Positions 1-12,062 are shown, counted from the stretch's first letter. The stretch is 64,000 nucleotides of DNA from Saccharina japonica (GCA_008828725.1 MEHQ01001114.1:62001-126000); one strand, 5' to 3'. The notes: generated from the letters alone by a model not told the origin. Numbers and translations are program-made.

Positions 1-639
1 CCTTCTCGTGGCACTTCTCTTCTAACCTTGCACTCATGGTTGTCCTATTCAGGCGGTCGTCATACCCACCGGCACCCACGGTGGTCGTCAGTCTCAGAAG
101 TCAGAAGGGGTTGTCGGCCACAATCCACGTGATATTAACAATTAGACTTGGTATGATATCAGGGATATATTTGCAGATAGGAAAACCCATCATGCAATGG
201 CTGTCCGGTCAGCATCGTGTTGAACACTACTGGCACCGCCTTGAGGGTGCTACCGGTCGACGCCACCTTCCCGCCACGCCCCCTTGTTGCCACATCCCCG
301 TCTCACCGAAGTGTGGCAGGAACGTCTGAACCCGCTCAGCGCTTTCAAACCCCCACCTGCTTGAAGTGTGGCAGTAAAGCTCATCTGAAACCACCGCTAC
401 TACAGCGGGTTTTAAAACGGTTTTACTGGCAATACACTCACCCTATTTATCACCTGGCGTACGTTGCATATCAGACAGGATACAACTGGGAAAAAGACAA
501 GGGTTTTAGAGCCGCAAATGTTGTCACCAGATGTGTGGTATACACCGCCGTATGCTACATTGCAAGGAGCTGTGCAATGCTATCAGCATGTATATATATA
601 TACCAACTGATGCTGGCAACACGCCGGTTTGTTTAGCCG
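1..639. other. anonymous sequence, no gene seen
   Basis: Only short open frames occur here and none resembles a known protein. The word AAGTGTGGCAG occurs twice about 55 bases apart (near 310 and 365), which may be the remains of a small duplication. Confidence 0.6.
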
Positions 640-952
<313 letters not shown>

Positions 953-2350
953 GATTCTGGGTGCGGAAATACGAATATTTGTAGCCCCTCCCCGCGCCAT
1001 GCTGCAGGATCAAGACGACAAGTGGCACAACGTGTCGAACACTCGGTATCCTGTCGTGACAGCCATACCGCCATGACTGCTGCTGTCTTCGATGTTGAAT
1101 AATATAAAACAGGACGCCCATCGGCAGATGTTAAACCACGAAATGTTTGTGCAGCGTGCGGTAAGGTAGTAAACTGCAAAACTGGATATATATGTTGAGT
1201 CGGTCGGTTTCTCTTCATTGTGAGACGGCATACAGCCGCTGGGCTAAGGTGGAAATCTCGTCTTACGAGTTCTAAAACCCCGTGTGTGTAGCAAAGTTGG
1301 TGCACCCCGTTTGGGCATCCTTCCCTCCTGACGTGAAATCCACGAGAGGTAATGCCGATGATGACTCAATTTCTCGAACGAAGAAGTAAGCAGCCATCTG
1401 GCCGACTGTGTTTCTAGAAAGTATGATGCAGCACGGCAAAATTGAGCGCTGCTCCGACTTTGAGTCTAGTTATTGTAGCAGGTGAAAGCTGTCATTGGGC
1501 GCCCTCTTGCGAGAGCCTAGGACAAAGTGAACCTGCCGTATGTATTTCATACTATGGCTCATCACGGCACGCTACTATGACACCTAACAATCCTATGCTT
1601 ACACCACGTATTATAATAATACCACGCACTGTTTTCACATGTATCTACTGTAGTGAGAAATGTAGAGATATAGCACCACAGGCGGAGCAGTGGTCTTAAA
1701 GCTAGTTAATATAAACAGTACGAGTATACACTATATGTAGGAATCTGCGTATACGTCATAGATCAAAACATCATCCGACAGTACCATTTCAGTGCATTTG
1801 GAGTCAAGTTTATTGTAGATTCCAGTTTATTTCTACAGTATGAGTATGTATACTGTTAACACCGGCATCTGTTTCAAGTTTTTAGGCGGTTTATACTGCG
1901 AGTACTGCATTGGTATAGTACTACTTCACCGCAAATTTCGTCAGTCACGAATGCCGCATGCAATAGCAACTCCAATATCATGTATTTGGTATCATACTGA
2001 CCGCCATAAACAGTAGAAGAGGGTGACATCGCCAGTTTTTTTTGTTAAAGGGCCTAGAACTGGCGCTACCGCCGAAAATGTGGCCCGACCAATCACAGGC
2101 CTTCAAAGTGATCAATTATAGTCAGGCGTTTCCGTAAGAAAACATGTTTTCCCCCCATTTGTTTTTCTGAACGAGCCGCTTCCTGGAGGTTCAAGGCATG
2201 TTTGTACAAAGTTTCACGCAAATATTCGAAGATCTGACTGCGTATGGTCATATTAAGTCATATTTGACTCCCAAAATCGATTATATACTGAAACTAAGTA
2301 ATTACGAGGCAACGCCTATTTTTGCACTTTTACCGCACAAAACAATCAAA
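953..2350. other. anonymous AT-rich sequence
   Basis: No supported gene. From about 2040 the sequence leads without a visible border into the foldback that follows, so part of it may belong to the same mobile element. Confidence 0.5.
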
Positions 2351-2632
2351 ACGTCCACGCCGTTTTTTTAGATAGGCCCTGAAATTTACGACACGTGTTT
2401 TATGCGCCCTACCCGAGCCTTTTACGAATGGATTTTGTTTTTGTTTTTTCGCCGGACATTTTGGATCCCCTAAGACCCAAAATTCCCAAAACAATACAAT
2501 ACAAACAATATCTGACGTAAACCAAAAACAAAAAAACCCATCCGTTATATTCTCGGGTAGGGCACATAAAACACGTGTGCCAAGTTTCAGGGTCTATCTC
2601 CAAAAAAACGGCGTGGACACTGGCCACTGAGT
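2351..2632. mobile_element. foldback element with ~105-bp inverted arms
   Basis: The left arm (about 2351-2455) starts with GTCCACGCCGTTTTTTTAGA. The right arm (about 2523-2632) is its diverged reverse complement, ending AAAACGGCGTGGAC. Both arms carry ACACGTGTTTTATG and CCCTACCCGAG in the same order. A ~65-base loop separates them. No open reading frame fits a transposase, so this is a non-autonomous inverted-repeat element. No target duplication could be defined. Confidence 0.75.
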
Positions 2633-3714
2633 AAATTTTCCGCGGTATACTTGAACCAGCCTGTATAAGAACATTTCGAGCTTTGATCCTGCGCGTAAGG
2701 TTTGATAATGCGACAACTGGGCTGAGCTGTGATAATTGTTGTCAAGGATCGATAAGTATAAAAAAAATGGCCAAGGCTTTCCATGCCGGTAATATATGGG
2801 TAATCTTTATTTTTCAACGTTGGGGCGCTGCCAGTATTACCAACTACTGTACGTGTACTGGTACGGCCCCAGCAACTGGCATACTGCCTAGTGACCACTC
2901 TAAACTGTTACGGCAAGCTGGGTCTCGTATAGAGCTACTACAGAAGGTAAAATGTATGGCGTCTGGTACCCGATTAATACGAACAAAGTATTTCGTTTAC
3001 CAATGGGCAAAATGCAATGCAAATTTCGATCAATTTGATACTTGAATGCTGCACTCTTGTCGATATATATTTCATCGCTTTGCATACATACAAAACGCCA
3101 AGACGTACAGAAAAGTCCGAATACTATCACGGGCCCTCAAACCCACCGCCCCTTCCTAGACTTACCGGACAGCGTCGTTGCTTATATCCTAATCCTTTGG
3201 TGTATGCAAACATACCCTATCATTGCTTCTTATAAACTGGTGCCTGGTACAATACTGTACAGTACGTACACAGATCGGCAGTAAAAGTGGTGTAGTGTGT
3301 GCCGGTACTCCACTCAACGAAGGTTTGTAAAGTGAACAATATGCTCATCTGACTACTCGGCATTCTGTCCGGGGTCTGTCTGCGTCCAGCCTGAAAGCTG
3401 TCCCCTACGTGTATATAAAGAAGCACCGCTTCACGGCGTACGGCTTGTAAAAAAACTAACCACAAGAGCGAACACCTGACGCCTGGCGTCAACCGTCTAA
3501 CGTGCGGCCCGACAAAATTCGCCATGCATGATAACGAAAGGCCGAAGCACTGTCACTCATCACGAAGAGTAGAGCGTTGACATAAAACATCCTTCCCTTC
3601 GCTCGAAGGGAATGGCACACCCTCTATTAACACGAATCATGCCCGCCGCCGACTATCCAAGCCCAACTCGGCGGCAAGACCATAATAGACCTCAGTAAAT
3701 TGCACAATTTCAAG
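2633..3714. other. anonymous sequence
   Basis: No supported gene. A 16-base perfect hairpin (CCCTTCGCTCGAAGGG, near 3597) is the only local structure noticed. Confidence 0.5.
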
Positions 3715-4185
3715 GGTATGCTCGGCAGGGTGCGTGCCAACGTATACCAAGGGTATTTACTCGGTAAATAGCCTACAGCGGAGGGTTTGGTATTAACCGG
3801 ATGTCAATACCCGACACTTCGATAAGTTCGGTGCGAAGTCAATACCCGTACCCGACCCTTCCGTAAGTTCGATACGCCCACCAGAAGATACGCCGGGTAC
3901 AGGTATACCCTCGACCACAATACCGGGTACCGGTATTTGTTCACACGGCCTTGGTACCGGAACCAGACAACTTCGGTAAGTTCGGTATTATCTAGTGCCG
4001 GTACCCCACACTTCGGTAAGTTCAGTACTTCGTTAGTAGCGGTACCTGGCATTTTGTGGAGTTCGGTATGGCCTCAATACCGGTACCCGATACTTCAGTG
4101 AGGTGAGTACGCCCATCCATGTATACCCCGAGTACCGGTATACTCTCGACCATATTACCTGGGGTACCGGTATGTATTCGGTTCG
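3715..4185. repeat. GGTACC-rich tandem repeat, block 1
   Basis: Diverged units built round GGTACCCGACACTTCGGTAA followed by GTTCGGTA. A longer period adds a segment like CCCGGGTACCGGTATA plus GACCACAATACCGGG. The many overlapping short minus-strand frames rich in Tyr, Arg and Val are translations of this repeat. Confidence 0.85.
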
Positions 4186-4500
4186 ATACGGGGGATATCG
4201 GGCATTCAGTGAAGCCTATATATGCCGATACTACATTATGACGTGACCACAGGACCTTTTCACGGGATACACTGCTGTACAGCATTTCAATATTCGTATT
4301 AGAACATTACGATATACCTGTATAGGCACCCTCAACCCCTGCTACGATATCGGGTATTCAGCGAAGCGATATATATCGATACTTTATTATGACGTGATCG
4401 AATGGCTTTTCGACGATATATTTTGTACAGTAATACAATATTCGTAATAGAATAGTATGGTATACCTCGTACGTGTTTAGACACCCTCCCGCCCTACTAC
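4186..4500. repeat. two-copy ~155-bp tandem duplication
   Basis: Two diverged direct copies, about 4186-4342 and 4345-4500. Each starts GATATCGGG, contains TATTATGACGTGA or CATTATGACGTGA, and ends with CACCCTC plus CCTACTAC or CCTGCTAC. It directly follows the GGTACC block and may be its edge. Confidence 0.75.
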
Positions 4501-4702
4501 GTACAGCAAACAACATTACGATCGAGATGTATTACACCTCTATCTCTAATCCGCACCGTCCTGCGTTCTACCAAAGCTAGGGTAGACTGCTGCTCGGTAT
4601 GCCATGAACTCCTGCACCAACAGCAGCAGTGGAGACCAGGTTGGCCGTCATCATGACCATGGGTCACCAACAGGCTCAGCCATAACGGTTACGTAGCTCT
4701 AC

Positions 4703-5010
4703 AGCCCCGGTGCAAGAAGTGCAGGTTTCAGACGTGCTCGAGGCGTCGGGTGCAAGCGTTTCCGTAAAACATTCGGCCGCCATCTACAAACTCTCGAGTA
4801 AGGCGTTGCAAGCGCAGAAAGACACTACAAAAGCCGTCGACGACTCTATGGTGTCCAAGGGGTTTTGACGGGAAGGCGCCGTGTAGACTCGTGCGTGCAC
4901 TCGCTAGACGTCTTCGTGAGACCAACAGACAACAACGACAACCAAGCACGGCAAGTACGTCTACTTTTAGCAGCAGCAAGTGTAGTTCTTCGTTGAGGGC
5001 TTTCCAAGCG
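4703..5010 (+). pseudogene. exon-like island, unrecognised, probable frameshift
   Basis: From about 4703 one frame reads as a plausible soluble, partly helical peptide (ASVSVKHSAAIYKLSSKALQ within it) and stops at TGA near 4866. Just before the stop lies GGGGTTTTGACGGG. A one-base slip there would carry the reading into the neighbouring open frame, basic at first and then Ser/Thr-rich, to about 5010. Residue composition is unlike the flanking repeat translations, so it may be a fragment of a host gene or of an element's gene. Weak acceptor-like AGs lie upstream. No family is recognised. The opposite strand also has an open frame here, so coding is not certain. Confidence 0.3.
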
Positions 5011-5029
5011 AATGATATGATCGGTATGG

Positions 5030-5600
5030 GGTATGTATCAAAATTTACCGGGAGTATTACCTCGCTAAATACCATACCGGCGGGTTCGGTACGAACTCGA
5101 CACCGGTACCCGACACTTCGGTAAGTTCGGTAAGCCCACCCCAAATGTATCCCGTGTACCGGTATAACCCCGACCACAAAACCGGGGGTACCGGTATTTG
5201 TTTGGTACGGCCTCGACATCGGTACCCCGATACTTCGGCAACTTTGGTATTTTTCAATACCGGTACCCGACAGTTCGTTATGTTCAGTATTTTTTCAATA
5301 CCGGTACCGGATAATTCGCTGCGTTCGGGACAAACTCAACACCGGTGCCCAACCCTTCGGTAAGTTCGGCAAGCCCACATATATGTACCCGGGTACCAGT
5401 ATATTCCTGACCACAATACTCGGGGTGCAAATATTTGTTTGGTACGGCCCCGATATCGATACCCGACACTTTCGTACGTTCGGGATTGTTTTAATACAGG
5501 TACCCGACACTTCGGTGTGTTCGGTACATGTTCAATACAGGTACCCAACACCTTGGTGAGGTCGGAACGGCCGCAATGACTACACCCGATTCGGGTACAC
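5030..5600. repeat. GGTACC-rich tandem repeat, block 2
   Basis: Same family as the block at 3.7-4.2 kb: CGGTACCCGACACTTCGGTA recurs with shifted variants, together with the GACCACAA-ACCGGGGTACC module. The two blocks flank the exon-like island, so the whole 3.7-5.6 kb stretch may be one array interrupted by unrelated sequence. Confidence 0.85.
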
Positions 5601-5656
5601 CCTACCGAACATTCCCTTGCCAGATTTTCAAGATGAAACAGGCATGCACAACCAAG

Positions 5657-6134
5657 CTATACAGTCGTGTCCGCAGATATATATATCATAGAGGTAGGTG
5701 GTGCTAGTACCCCGAACCCAGCCGATGCTCCGGCTCGGACGCCCGCCGGCCTATAGCCCCACTGGCCTCGCGTAAAGTACGACGTGTTCTTGCGCCACTT
5801 TTCCCTGTGGTTTGCCTCAATTGCCGTTCGGAAATATAGGCAAATTCCAATTCCAGCGCAGCTCCATCTCCGTTCTGGTGCCACGAATGGTAAAGTTGTT
5901 TTGCGAAGAGTTCACCCAAGCCAATGGACTACGTCGTTCGCCAGACCCATGGAATTGACGTCAGGCGTGGTCACAAGTTCGGTGGGCTCCAGTTCTACGC
6001 CGGAGGTTCCTCCGAGCATTTGGCGGAGGTGTGAATCTGGCTGCGATGAACCTGTTTATATTCCGTTGAGTCACGCAGACGACGCCTCACATGCCCAGCG
6101 GATCAGAGGTATATACGAGATGCCTGGTGTCTGA
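5657..6134 (-). other. possible coding segment, strand unresolved
   Basis: On the minus strand a frame from about 6045 to 5908 reads as ordinary protein (ends in NDVVHWLG, then stop). An overlapping frame, shifted by one near 5910, continues as ELFAKQLYHSWHQ and stays open to about 5704, as if a single frameshift split one exon. The plus strand also has a 116-codon frame (5784-6134), so the direction is not settled. No family recognised. It could be a distal part of the kinase gene or an unrelated remnant. Confidence 0.2.
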
Positions 6135-6149
6135 TGAACTCACACCGAC

Positions 6150-8440
6150 CCTAATCCACCGAACTGAACAGAAATACTGCTAGGGGGCTGCATGCCCGCT
6201 GCATGCCTCTGCTGCTGGGTGTTGTGTGTACAGCAGCAGTAGCGACAGCGCAGTTGCTTGTGTGTACAAATCCGCTAAGTTGTGATGAAATTCAAATTGT
6301 GTGGGTTTCCACTGGCTTTCAAGTGCATTTTTGAGCGAGGCAGGTTCTCAAACTTTGCCTCGCAGGGCGGATTTACGGCGGCTGGGGGGTGTATGCAGGC
6401 AGGGGTCTACCGCTACTTTGAGGTATTTTCCAGCCTCACACCCGCCGGAAAGAATCGCCGGTACGCACGTCCATGTAACGACAGCAACCGCCATACAGCA
6501 GTATACTGGTATCAGGTAGCCGCAGTTGTGTCTATTTATTCGGCATGTTGTACATTGAGATTGCGAGAGGTTCTCTGCTCATGAGGCAAAGCGTACCAGG
6601 TTGTGCTAGCATGCCTTTCTCGTTGTTGCCATTGTTGTGTTTGGTACTGCGTGTTTCGGATTACAATAGGGCTGCAATTCCGAGGTTGAATATTGTAGCT
6701 TGTCTTTCAACCATTCTTACATGCGCCGTTGTTGTATAAAGCCATATATCTGACAGTGAAAACGCTTTCGTTGCGTGTGGCGAGTTGGGTGTCATTTCAT
6801 GTACAGGCAGCATCCCGGAAAACAGCAATGAAGCCAAGAACGTACCGCAATTCAGACGGGGGGGGGGCGTATGTCGGCGATAGTCCAAGTGGATTCCGTG
6901 CGTCCACAGAATAGTGACATGTGATCTTCGTGTCGCATGAATACTTTCTCCTTCGGGTTTGTGCCATGTACAGGGGATATCGGTATAATTTGGCCACGCG
7001 AGGCTTCTCGAAGCGCGTCGTTTACCATCGCAGCGGTATGGCCTACCAACGATAGCCACAGAGGATGGGGCCGCCAAGGTCATCAATCCCGATACTCATC
7101 ACACGTCTGGCGTTGTAAATATTATTATCATGAAACCTAAACCGCGTGAAAATCAAACCTCCAGCAATTCACCATGTACCTATGTATTGCGGTACATTAG
7201 AAACCTATGAAAATCAAACTAGAGCTGTATACGGTTTCTAGCGCTGCGAGGTTTGTCTACCAAATATCAAATATAAGGTAGACTGATTTGTGCGTTCACT
7301 GGCCGTTGTCGACTGATGTAAATGATGATCATTACTCCGAGCAACGTGACCCCATCTTCTGCCATCGGGCCAAGCAGCGAATATTTCAACCTTTCCATAA
7401 ACCTCCCTTTCGCCCTCTTCCATCAAACATTGTCTAGGGTTATACAAATAAACTGTACTATTCTGCTTAATGTTCGTTGGACGATATGCACACCTGGGCC
7501 GAGCGCGAGTCCAAGATGGGGGCTCCTACGTCCAAACGATTTCGCTGAAGAAATATTGTGAAATTCTCTTAGTCACGGTTTTGGTGCTATGCATCCCTCT
7601 ATCGAAGTTTACCTCTACGCGCTTTGAGCTCTTGCTAGAGCTTAGAACAGTAGACTCAACTTGATCGTTGCCTGGGATAATCCCGTGTGACCAGCCGTCC
7701 TTACACAAGCGGCGCCCGGCTAGTCAAGCAGAGCACGAGAACTTCGTCTTGAACGCAAGACATGGACGGAACGACCTGATTTCATTCGAATAGCTATGAA
7801 TAAACACAACCTGCGTGCCCTCCGATAGGTGGACGCACCCCCCCCTGCCCGCTACGACACACTCCAGCACACACTGAACAGCGCTACGTACTAAATCAAA
7901 CCATATACCATATTCTCGGCAGGCTGAAATCGTTCGCCAGGTAATCGTTCGCCAGATTCACTCTGGAAGGCCTTGCCGAGCGTTGAAAAAACAAAAGTAG
8001 TCCGAGACTGCACCAGCCGCTACTGTCTGCGCCCCAATTGGTGCGCCTCGAAAACAATGGTCCATACAAGGGAAGCGAACACGAAAACCACTCATCAAAA
8101 GCAAAAAGTGCAGCGCAGGTCTTGTATCCAGTCATCATCACATCAAAGCTCTGTTTAGAAAGAACCAGCCGTAGAAGGCTCAACCATGTTTTGCTATCCA
8201 TCAAGGACCTATGCGTAGCAGTATGTAGACACGGCACATAGATTCAGATCGAACCGAGGTCAACATGAGCCAAACAACACATGCCCAGACAAGGCAATTG
8301 TTTTTACGCACCGCCACACCTAACCGTTGAGTGGGGCGCGACAGGTATTCTTAGCCAGAATTCAGCACCCTGTGAGGCGCTTCACTTGCCCCTTGGTAAG
8401 TAATTTATCACGAATATTCCCCGCTACACTGCAACAAGGT
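6150..8440. other. anonymous sequence
   Basis: About 2.3 kb with only short frames and no recognisable family. A G9 run lies near 6860. No splice-linked exons were assembled. Confidence 0.5.
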
Positions 8441-8444
8441 GCAG

Positions 8445-9150
8445 CCAAGGACTACGAAGCTTCCGGACACAGCGCTCTGGCGCTGGCATCTCACATTTAT
8501 TGGAAAACAGTGTTTCCATCGGTACGGAATTCATTCTGGGGATAAACGCTTCGTTTAGAAAACAGCGCGCACCCTATCCACCCCAGTTCACGCATGTAGT
8601 CTTCACTCACTGTATATGAGTATTTGCGTCATACAACATTCACTCTGATTAAACCTCGCCTAAACAGCGTGTTCCCTACCCATCAAACATCATTTCTTCC
8701 GAAGTCTCAGCTTGTATTTAATCCTTATGTTTCCAATGATTAACCAATATGTACTCCGAGCATTAACTCCTCGCTTACAACACAGCGTGTAGACAACCCA
8801 CCTCGATGTTCTACTCCTCAGGTGTACACCTACACCTACTATGTTGGCACTACGTCAACTCCGGGGACGTCTCAACAGACGACAACACGGCCTGTAACGT
8901 ACCGCCAAAATGTACTCCTCCCAGAGTTTACACATATTGTGAATCCGTTTTCCTGTTGATACAAAGTTCACTTCGAGGAGTCAATCTTCGACGGTAACAC
9001 AGGGCGTGCCATGCTCACTATACAATGTACTTCTTCCCGGGTCTGCACCTACTGAAAATCAGTATTTCCCTCCAAACAAAGTTCACTCTGAGGACAAAGT
9101 CCTCGACGACAATACAGCGTGTAACCTCTTCACCACATGTCTTCTGAATT
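8445..9150. repeat. ~110-bp satellite, about six diverged units
   Basis: The word ACAGCGTGT or a close variant recurs near 8469, 8561, 8666, 8780, 8886, 8998 and 9115, a spacing of 92-117 bases. Later units share further blocks in order: TGTACTCCTCC, a GT(C/T)TACAC(C/A)TA stretch, ACAAAGTTCACT, then GAGGA and TC(C/T)TCGACG. Units are strongly diverged, so this is an old array. Confidence 0.75.
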
Positions 9151-9159
9151 TATTATGTA

Positions 9160-9985
9160 GCTATGAAACCTATGCTGAGCGACCGGCACACGTGTGTACA
9201 AACACTAAAAACTGGAACCTTAATGCCCACGTCGGATAGGCGACAAGCAGGTCTGTCCACACAAGGCATACACAACGCAACATAACCACCACCATAAACT
9301 AACTCTGTACAAAACAAACGCGGCAATAACGCCAAAACTGTGGCACATCAACGTAGGCAGGAAAATATGCACATCATATAACCCGCGAGCTAAATCGATC
9401 GCAACTCATACGCATGTGATGCACTCTTATGAGTGATATCAATTATACTTCCTACTCGCGGTGTCAATCCTGCACCGAGGACCGATTCAAGCAACCGCTC
9501 CCTTTATTCAGTTTTCTGTACGACCAGGCCGCATCCAACGATAAAGTGTTGGCTCCAACCGTGCCGACCCCAAGCGCAGAATCCACGTCCTCTTTCTTTT
9601 GCGACCGTTCAAAATTGGTCTTGGCGCAAGCATCTTAGCCCCGGCTTCCAGGTGTAGGTTCCCGTTCGGCATAATTCCACCGTCCTATTGAGGAGGCGAA
9701 CGGTTGTAACACAATTGCGTGGAAGCCATCTGGCATCAGTGAGAGTTAATGATACATTCATATTTAGATCTGAGGGAAACCGAATGAATACCGCCAAATG
9801 GGGCTGGGCCAAACTTCGTGTGTACACTACTCCGCAAATGTAGCCACGTGGCACGGTATATGGGCCGTGTATGTAAGGTCGTGGACAATTGCGATGGACG
9901 CCAGGCTATATGTATAAATAAAGTGAGCAAACTCGGCATGCAATTGTTGTATGGGTTAAGTTTGGTTCCTTTCGGGTTGACAGTC
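9160..9985. other. anonymous sequence
   Basis: No supported gene; short frames only. Confidence 0.5.
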
Positions 9986-9990
9986 TCGCC

Positions 9991-10238
9991 TGCTTAATAG
10001 CAGTCCTCATTGTCACCGAGGACCCCAGGCAGTGCGTCGTACCACCGTAGACGTTGGATATATTCAGAGTCGACTTCCTCGTCGATTCGTCCAACCGTCA
10101 GCAAATCGAGCGCCAGGCACAGTAGGTGGCGAACGCCGTCCAATACGGCACCAAAGCCAAGGTCGGGCACGCGAGAACGATCTGTGCAGACGAAGCGGAC
10201 GTGACCATGGGCATGGGCGTGGTGAATATATCTACAAT
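9991..10238 (-). CDS. exon-like segment, possible terminal exon, unrecognised
   Basis: The minus frame reads as an ordinary protein C-terminus: a hydrophobic stretch (LLCLALDLLTVGR), then an acidic tail (EEVDSEYIQRL ... GDNEDCY) ending at TAA near 9991. An AG acceptor (TTGTAG) lies near 10239. It lies on the same strand as the kinase exons and 1.4 kb downstream of exon 4, so it could be a late exon of that gene, but no kinase C-lobe motif is seen. The phase does not fit the neighbouring candidate exon cleanly. It may be chance or another gene. Confidence 0.3.
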
Positions 10239-10312
10239 TTAATTCCATACGCCGGCAAAAAGGATGAACTGAGTATATTCGGTTTGTGCCAATTGAGGCA
10301 GGCAGCAAAAAC

Positions 10313-10484
10313 CTGGATGACACTGGTACCTTCAAGTGATGGACCGTAGAGTGCGTGGGGCGGGGGGCGATCAGCAAGGGCTACGAACGCGATCCTAGCC
10401 CACCCGAACAATTCGTTGAAGAATACCAATTGCTGGCCGAGCTCCATTTCTGCGCTTGACACGCCGTGGGCGGTCATCCCCTGG
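10313..10484 (-). CDS. exon-like segment, unrecognised
   Basis: The minus frame begins after a CTACCAG acceptor-like site near 10485 and reads GMTAHGVSSAEMELGQQLVF then FNELFGWARIAFVALADRP. It can end at CATCCAG followed by GTTTTT (near 10313) or earlier at TTGAAG followed by GTACCA. The GxxLxFFxELFG pattern loosely recalls kinase subdomain IX, but the expected Asp and aromatic residues are missing. It lies on the kinase strand, downstream of exon 4. No family assigned. Confidence 0.3.
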
Positions 10485-10784
10485 TAGATATATGCACCCT
10501 ACAGCGAAGGATACAGAGGGCGGAAGCAAGAGCGTAAGAAGAGGGAGAGAAGAGCCGGTTAAAAAGCTAAACTGAGCTATATCGCCCGAAAACCGAGGTC
10601 ATCACACAGCTTGCCAGTGCTCAGTGACCGTATACAATGATTGATACCACTTGCACGGTAAACACTGCCTTTTGTCAAAATGGCTCACCGAATTTTCGTG
10701 GTCGTGGTCTTCTACAGTAGTCGCGACGAAAGGTAAGTGCTTCGGGTTGCGATGCCGTGGTGTCCCCTACCTGGGATACATCTA

Positions 10785-11441
10785 GGCGCGTGCTACGACA
10801 GAGGTAGCACTTGGTGAACTAAACGCCATCTGAATGACGTGGCCCATTAGGGCCCGAATTAACGAGTATAAAATAAATTCAATTTGGAAAAAAATAAAAT
10901 TCAAATTCGCTTTTCATGGGTCAACAAACGCACCAGCACCAAACGTTATGCCCCAAGATGCTACTCTTTGGTGCTGGTGCGTGTGTTGACCAATAAAAAA
11001 CGGATTTGATTTTTGTTTTTTCCAAATTGAATGTTTTCCTTCTTCGTTAAAACGGGCCCTACGAAGAAAAACAAAAAACAATTTAGAACAATAACAAATC
11101 AAATTCGCTTTTCATTGGTCAGCACGCGCACCAGCACCAAAGATTAGGATCTTGGGGGGTGCTGGTGCGTGTGTTGACCAATGAAAAGCGAATTTAAATT
11201 TTATTTTTCCCAAATTAATTTTATTTTATACTAGTTAATATGGGCCCTTAACCTAAAATTGTCAGACTTTCATGTATATGTTGCCAAACGAATCATGGTG
11301 TGCTTAGGCCTTGGAAATTGCCCACCGGGTAGCACCTTTTATGTTCGTCTAAAACCGGTTTTCGGGGGGGGGGGGGTACAGAGCTCCTCGAGTGATCACG
11401 CTCATGAATAAAACGGTGCACCTCTACCGTATCATGCGTCT
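10785..11441. mobile_element. M1 inverted-repeat element, interrupted by a second element
   Basis: Its ends match the ~25-bp terminal repeat of the M1 family (here GGCGCGTGCTACGACAGAGG on the left, with the reverse complement near 11420-11441). TCTA occurs immediately outside both ends, a likely 4-bp target duplication. Uninterrupted family members are about 245-270 bp; the extra length here is the foldback at 10850-11247. Confidence 0.8.
10850..11247. mobile_element. Harbinger-like double foldback (four homologous arms)
   Basis: GGGCCC occurs at 10850, 11054 and 11242. Between successive GGGCCC sites lie two palindromes, each with arms of about 85-90 bases and a 20-25 base loop. All four arms carry related sequence ending TTGGTCAACACACGCACCAG or its complement, followed by CACC. 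Compared with uninterrupted M1 copies, the insert sits in TTAACC with TTA on both sides. GGGCCC ends plus a 3-bp TTA duplication are the hallmarks of PIF/Harbinger-type elements. There is no coding capacity. Confidence 0.75.
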
Positions 11442-11592
11442 CTAGCAGACAGTGCGTCAAGCTGCCGGCTGCTGCACGTCCTGATGGTCGCCCTTTCTAG
11501 CGTGCATACGTCAGCATCTACTGTACACGTACGCGATGTCAAACCCTGGGATATCCCACTGCAGCCACCAAATGATCCTCGAGTCGTCTCAC

Positions 11593-11655
11593 CAGGCGGG
11601 GGCTAGTGTGGTTCCAGGTGTAAACGCCCGTGGTGTAGGTCACTTGACCCTCCGC
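11593..11655 (-). CDS. kinase exon 4 (candidate): activation-loop end
   Basis: A 21-codon segment bordered by CAG (11658-11656) and a GTGAGA donor (11592), in phase 0 like the upstream exons. It reads AEGQVTYTTGVYTWNHTSPR then L, which suits the second half of an activation loop and the P+1 region. Where most kinases have Ala-Pro-Glu this has Ser-Pro-Arg, so the usual Glu is missing. The segment is short and was chosen because phase, borders and position all fit. It could be chance. Confidence 0.45.
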
Positions 11656-12062
11656 CTGGTTTTCGGTTTAAAGGCAACGTGAGGGCGGGGGGTGATCGTG
11701 GACGTGTGATACGCACACTGCGGTGAAGGGCCACCTTTCCGCGCTGTGAAGCTCCAACCTGGATGAGTTAAATAATTCAATGAACGTTTAGCGAGAACTG
11801 AGTTTGAGAAAACTTGAAGGTACAGCCCGACGTCTAAGTTAAACAACGAATATCATGTAACTCACACTATTGTAACAGCTTAAAGCGGCTCCGAGGATGT
11901 TGGGTAGTTTGTCAGGCGAGGAACCTCAGTGAGAGAAGAGCCACGCAGTCAAAACATTTTTGTCAAAAACTAAAATGCTGCTATTCGTACCCCTTTCGAA
12001 ACAGGCTATCATTATAGGGCATCAGTACCAGCGCCTGTTTTTTTCCCCCGGATAAAACTCAC
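11656..12062 (-). other. kinase intron 3 (predicted)
   Basis: A 407-bp interval from a GTGAGT donor to a CAG acceptor, joining phase-0 exons. Nothing else recognised inside. Confidence 0.45.

Noticed and set aside
4728..5551. Overlapping minus-strand frames rich in Tyr-Arg-Gly
   Set aside because: They are produced by the GGTACC tandem repeat in several phases.
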